Assembly (NCBI RefSeq): GCF_001905125.1
Contig: NZ_LWLE01000012.1
Location: 1-64,000 of the forward strand
Length of the DNA: 64,000 nucleotides
Origin: Streptomyces sp. TSRI0281
GTDB taxonomy: Bacteria > Actinomycetota > Actinomycetes > Streptomycetales > Streptomycetaceae
Direction of reading: 5' to 3'
Position numbers and translations under genes: made by a program. The notes under the pieces are model-generated. The model was not told where the DNA came from, searched no databases, and saw nothing but the letters and a program-made list of their open reading frames with translations. Below, piece after piece: positions 61,486 through 64,000 of the stretch. Position 1 is the stretch's first letter; every line of letters begins with the position of its first letter.

Positions 61486-63656
61486 GCATTCCCGCCCAGG
61501 CGTCCGGTGAGCCGGACGCGGAACCTGACGGACCCGAAGACCGGCTCCGAAGATTCGCCACGATCTGGAGCAGGGCCATCTTTCCCTCGACGGCCACCTC
61601 CATGACCCGCCCCGAGTTCGAGCAGCATCTCCTGCCACTGGCACGGGAGCTGAACGAGACCTTGCACGCGCGCCCGTTCGAAGCGGGTCCCGCCCAACGG
61701 GTGGGCGCCGCGCTGGTCGAGGCGCACTGCACCGACCCGGACGCCCTCAGCTCCACCCTCGGTGTCGTCGACTCCTACCTGGTCCTCTACTGCGGCGGAA
61801 ACGGGCCGCAGGAGCTGTCCACCGAGGACGGCAGGTCCCGTTGCGCACGGATGCAGCACGCGATGGCGGGCGGCTTCACACAGGCGCTGCGCGATCGGAC
61901 GCTGTCCGAGCAGGAGGCCATAGCCCGCTCGGCGCTCGCCGCCCGCTCCCACGCGGAGCAGGTCCTGCACGCCACGGAGGCGCGCTTCCGTGCCGTCTTC
62001 AGGGACGCCGCCATCGGCATCGGCATCGCGGATCTCGACGGCAATGTGCTGGAGGTGAACGACACCCTCACCCGGATGTTCGGCGGCCTGGACCACCACG
62101 TCCGCAGCCACAAGCTGAACGAGTGGGTCCACCCCGAGGACTCGCCGCACGTGTGGAAGTACTACAACGAGCTGGTGCGCGGCGAACGCGAGCACTACCG
62201 GGTCGAGAAGCCGTACTACCGCAACGACGGAACGGTCCTGTGGACCAATCTGACGGTGTCGCTGCTGAGGGACGCCGAAGGCCGCCCGGAGTACCAGCTC
62301 GCGCTGCTGGAGGACACCACCGAGCGACGGCTCCTCAATCTGCGGCTGCGCTACGAGGCCACCCACGACGCGCTCACCGGCCTGCCCAACCGCACCCTCT
62401 TCTTCGAACGGCTGGAGAAGGCCGTCGCGGCCAGGAACGGCACCCGCTTCGGGCTCTGCTACCTCGATCTCGACGGCTTCAAGGCGATCAACGACAGCCT
62501 GGGGCACGCCGCCGGCGACCGGCTGCTCGTCGAGGTCGCCGACCGGCTGCAGAGCTGCGCCACGGCGCCCGGCGAGATGGTGGCCCGGCTCGGCGGGGAC
62601 GAGTTCGTCGCGCTGACCACCGGACCGGACACCGAGCAGGAGGTCGACGACCTCGCCTGCCGCATCCTGAGTGTGCTCGCCACGCCCATCCGGCTCGACG
62701 GCCGGGAGCTGACCGTACGCGGCTCCATCGGCATCGTCGAAGGGCCCTCCGGGGAGCGCAGCGCCGCCGAGGTGCTGCGCAGCGCCGACATCACGATGTA
62801 CCGGGCCAAGTCGGCCGGCGGCAACCGCTTCGAACTCGCCGACCCGGAGGCCGACGCGCGGGCCATCACCCGGCACGGGCTGACCACCGCGCTCCCCGCG
62901 GCGCTGGACCGCGGTGAGTTCTTCATCGAGTACCAGCCCCTCGTGCACCTGGGCGACGGGAGTGTGCACGGGGCGGAGGCGCTGGTGCGCTGGTGCCATC
63001 CGCAGCACGGGGTGCTCGGTCCCGACCGGTTCATCCCGCTCGCCGAGCACACCGGACTGATCGTGCCGCTGGGCCGCTGGGTGCTGGAGGAGTCCGTCCG
63101 GCAGGCCAACTTCTGGCAGGAACGGCACAGTGACGGCGGCCCGTTGAGGATCAACGTCAATCTCTCCCCGACCCAGCTGCACCACCCGCGGCTGGTCGCC
63201 GAGACGGTCGACGTGCTGGAACGTTCCGGCCTGGAGCCGGGGGCGCTCTGCCTGGAGGTCACCGAGTCCGCCTTGATCGGAGCCGACGACGATCTGCTCA
63301 AGCCGCTGCGCCAACTGGCGGAAATGGGCGTCGACATAGCGCTCGACGACTTCGGCACCGGCTACTCCAACCTGGCCAATCTGCGCCGGCTGCCGGTGAG
63401 TGTGCTCAAGCTGGACCGGTCCTTCACCCAGGGTATGCAGCAGCACCCGGCCGATCCGGTCGACCTGAAGATCGTCGAAGGCATCGTGTCACTGGCGCAC
63501 AGCCTGGAACTGGCCGTCACGGTGGAGGGTGTGGAGACCGGAGCACAGGCGCAGCAGCTTCGGGAACTGGGCTGCGACACCGCCCAGGGCTGGTACTACG
63601 CCCGTCCGGGCGCCCCGGACCGTATCCACTCCCTGCTGCTGGCCGACGCCGTGTGA
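61482..63656 (+). CDS. PAS-GGDEF-EAL cyclic-di-GMP enzyme
   Basis: A 724-residue cytoplasmic protein with both synthesis and breakdown domains for cyclic di-GMP. An N-terminal helical region (1-160) precedes PAS (about 165-285; FRAVFRDAAIGIGIADLDGN), GGDEF (about 290-450; intact RLGGDEFVA, plus LDLDGFKAIND) and EAL (about 465-715; EALVRW, NVNLSPTQL, DDFGTGYSNL, VEGVET). Key motifs in both domains are intact, so both activities are possible. In Streptomyces this messenger controls development through BldD. GTG 61482 overlaps the methyltransferase stop. Confidence 0.95.
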   Translation: MSIPAQASGEPDAEPDGPEDRLRRFATIWSRAIFPSTATSMTRPEFEQHLLPLARELNETLHARPFEAGPAQRVGAALVEAHCTDPDALSSTLGVVDSYLVLYCGGNGPQELSTEDGRSRCARMQHAMAGGFTQALRDRTLSEQEAIARSALAARSHAEQVLHATEARFRAVFRDAAIGIGIADLDGNVLEVNDTLTRMFGGLDHHVRSHKLNEWVHPEDSPHVWKYYNELVRGEREHYRVEKPYYRNDGTVLWTNLTVSLLRDAEGRPEYQLALLEDTTERRLLNLRLRYEATHDALTGLPNRTLFFERLEKAVAARNGTRFGLCYLDLDGFKAINDSLGHAAGDRLLVEVADRLQSCATAPGEMVARLGGDEFVALTTGPDTEQEVDDLACRILSVLATPIRLDGRELTVRGSIGIVEGPSGERSAAEVLRSADITMYRAKSAGGNRFELADPEADARAITRHGLTTALPAALDRGEFFIEYQPLVHLGDGSVHGAEALVRWCHPQHGVLGPDRFIPLAEHTGLIVPLGRWVLEESVRQANFWQERHSDGGPLRINVNLSPTQLHHPRLVAETVDVLERSGLEPGALCLEVTESALIGADDDLLKPLRQLAEMGVDIALDDFGTGYSNLANLRRLPVSVLKLDRSFTQGMQQHPADPVDLKIVEGIVSLAHSLELAVTVEGVETGAQAQQLRELGCDTAQGWYYARPGAPDRIHSLLLADAV

Positions 63657-63662
63657 CGGATG

Positions 63663-63690
63663 CGCCGGGCGGTCCCGCGACCGCCCGGCG
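63663..63690. terminator. Bidirectional terminator after the GGDEF-EAL gene
   Basis: A perfect 12-bp stem CGCCGGGCGGTC/GACCGCCCGGCG with a CCGC loop lies between the convergent ends of the cyclic-di-GMP gene and the LysR gene. Confidence 0.85.
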
Positions 63691-63705
63691 CCCCGGATTG
63701 CGACC

Positions 63706-64000
63706 TCAGTCGACGGACGGGTCCGGTCTTCCCGCCCGTCCGTCGATCGAGGACAGCAGTACGCGCTGGAGCTCCCGCGCCGCCCGCGGCGGGGCCACAT
63801 CGCTGCGGTGCGCGAGCGCGATCGTCCGGCGCAGTCCGGGCCTGGCCAGCGGTGTGGTCCGCAGATCGTGGCCCGAGCGGGTCGCGACCATGCTCGGCAC
63901 CACCGCGATGCCCAGACCCGCCCGTACGAATCCCAGTACCGCGTCCATCTCGCCGCCCTCCACCGTGAACGACGGCTCGAAGCCCTCGGCGCGGCAGGCC
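63706..64000 (-). CDS. LysR-family regulator, 3' part (cut by window edge)
   Basis: The last 97 or so codons of a gene that continues beyond 64000. EPSFTVEGGEMDAVLGFVRA followed by GLGIAVVPSMV is the effector-domain signature of LysR-type regulators, and TTPLARPGLRRTIALAHRSD is the usual end of the domain. The helix-turn-helix part is outside the window, so nothing can be said about targets. Confidence 0.85.
   Translation of the reverse strand, partial: ACRAEGFEPSFTVEGGEMDAVLGFVRAGLGIAVVPSMVATRSGHDLRTTPLARPGLRRTIALAHRSDVAPPRAARELQRVLLSSIDGRAGRPDPSVD

Noticed and set aside
1..64000. A secondary-metabolite cluster, prophage or integrative element across the window
   Set aside because: No PKS/NRPS/terpene synthase, integrase, transposase, phage structural gene or tRNA-associated attachment site was recognised; genes look like core or near-core Streptomyces content around the CRISPR locus.

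Overview
The window is high-GC actinobacterial DNA, almost certainly a Streptomyces chromosome. The grounds are strong G/C bias at third codon positions, frequent GTG/TTG starts with GA-rich ribosome binding sites, GTGA/ATGA stop-start overlaps, and Streptomyces-type families: SigB-like sigma factor, SpoIIE phosphatases, RsbW-like kinase, DUF5709, class F sortase, Rpf-LysM-M23 protein and S1 peptidase with prodomain. I recognise no rRNA, tRNA, prophage or insertion sequence.

Layout. (1) 1-14.0 kb: an XRE regulator, a gene remnant, then a type I-E CRISPR-Cas locus: three decayed trailer repeats, 36 repeats of 29 nt with strict 61-nt spacing, a leader, and cas3-cse1-cse2-cas7-cas5-cas6e-cas1-cas2 on the + strand. 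The array appears to be transcribed leftward, away from cas3. (2) 14-27.8 kb: gnd, a DUF5709 protein, a membrane-anchored protein, an extra murE-type ligase, a GlxA-type regulator with a hexanucleotide-encoded Ala-Thr tail coupled to a cyanamide-hydratase-like HD protein, a type-B carboxylesterase, a secreted S1 peptidase behind a CebR-like operator, a broken TetR gene, a resuscitation-promoting-factor endopeptidase and a DMT exporter. (3) 28-34.7 kb: FhuF-like protein, then a stress-signalling group (RsbW-like kinase, receiver-PP2C phosphatase, SigB/F/G-type sigma factor), an SDR with an N-terminal Cys4 module, a 57-residue orphan peptide gene, and remnants of crcB and an ammonium transporter. 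(4) 34.8-47.6 kb: secreted alpha-L-fucosidase, lipase maturation factor plus DUF1990, a lipoprotein, a multidomain PP2C phosphatase, a WS/DGAT acyltransferase, a three-gene deoxysugar catabolic operon and an Fpg/Nei glycosylase. (5) 47.7-51.5 kb: LytTR regulator, small membrane protein, sodium:solute symporter and LytS-type kinase in one operon. (6) 51.6-64 kb: ECF sigma factor tail-to-tail with a small zinc anti-sigma-like protein, CapA lipoprotein, universal stress protein, polysaccharide deacetylase, class F sortase with two paralogous secreted membrane-anchored proteins, DUF4239 protein, methyltransferase coupled to a PAS-GGDEF-EAL protein, and the 3' part of a LysR gene.

How parts may work together. 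The cas genes form a complete Cascade plus adaptation set. The fucosidase and the downstream aldo/keto reductase-mutarotase-lactonase operon share a CCGATG(A/G)(A/T)T element in their promoters, suggesting a split fucose (or related 6-deoxysugar) regulon. The LytS/LytTR genes probably control the symporter in their own operon. The sortase and its two paralogous neighbours look like a cell-surface anchoring unit. The most unusual features are decayed CRISPR repeats at two places outside the canonical array, and several tandem repeats at gene ends.
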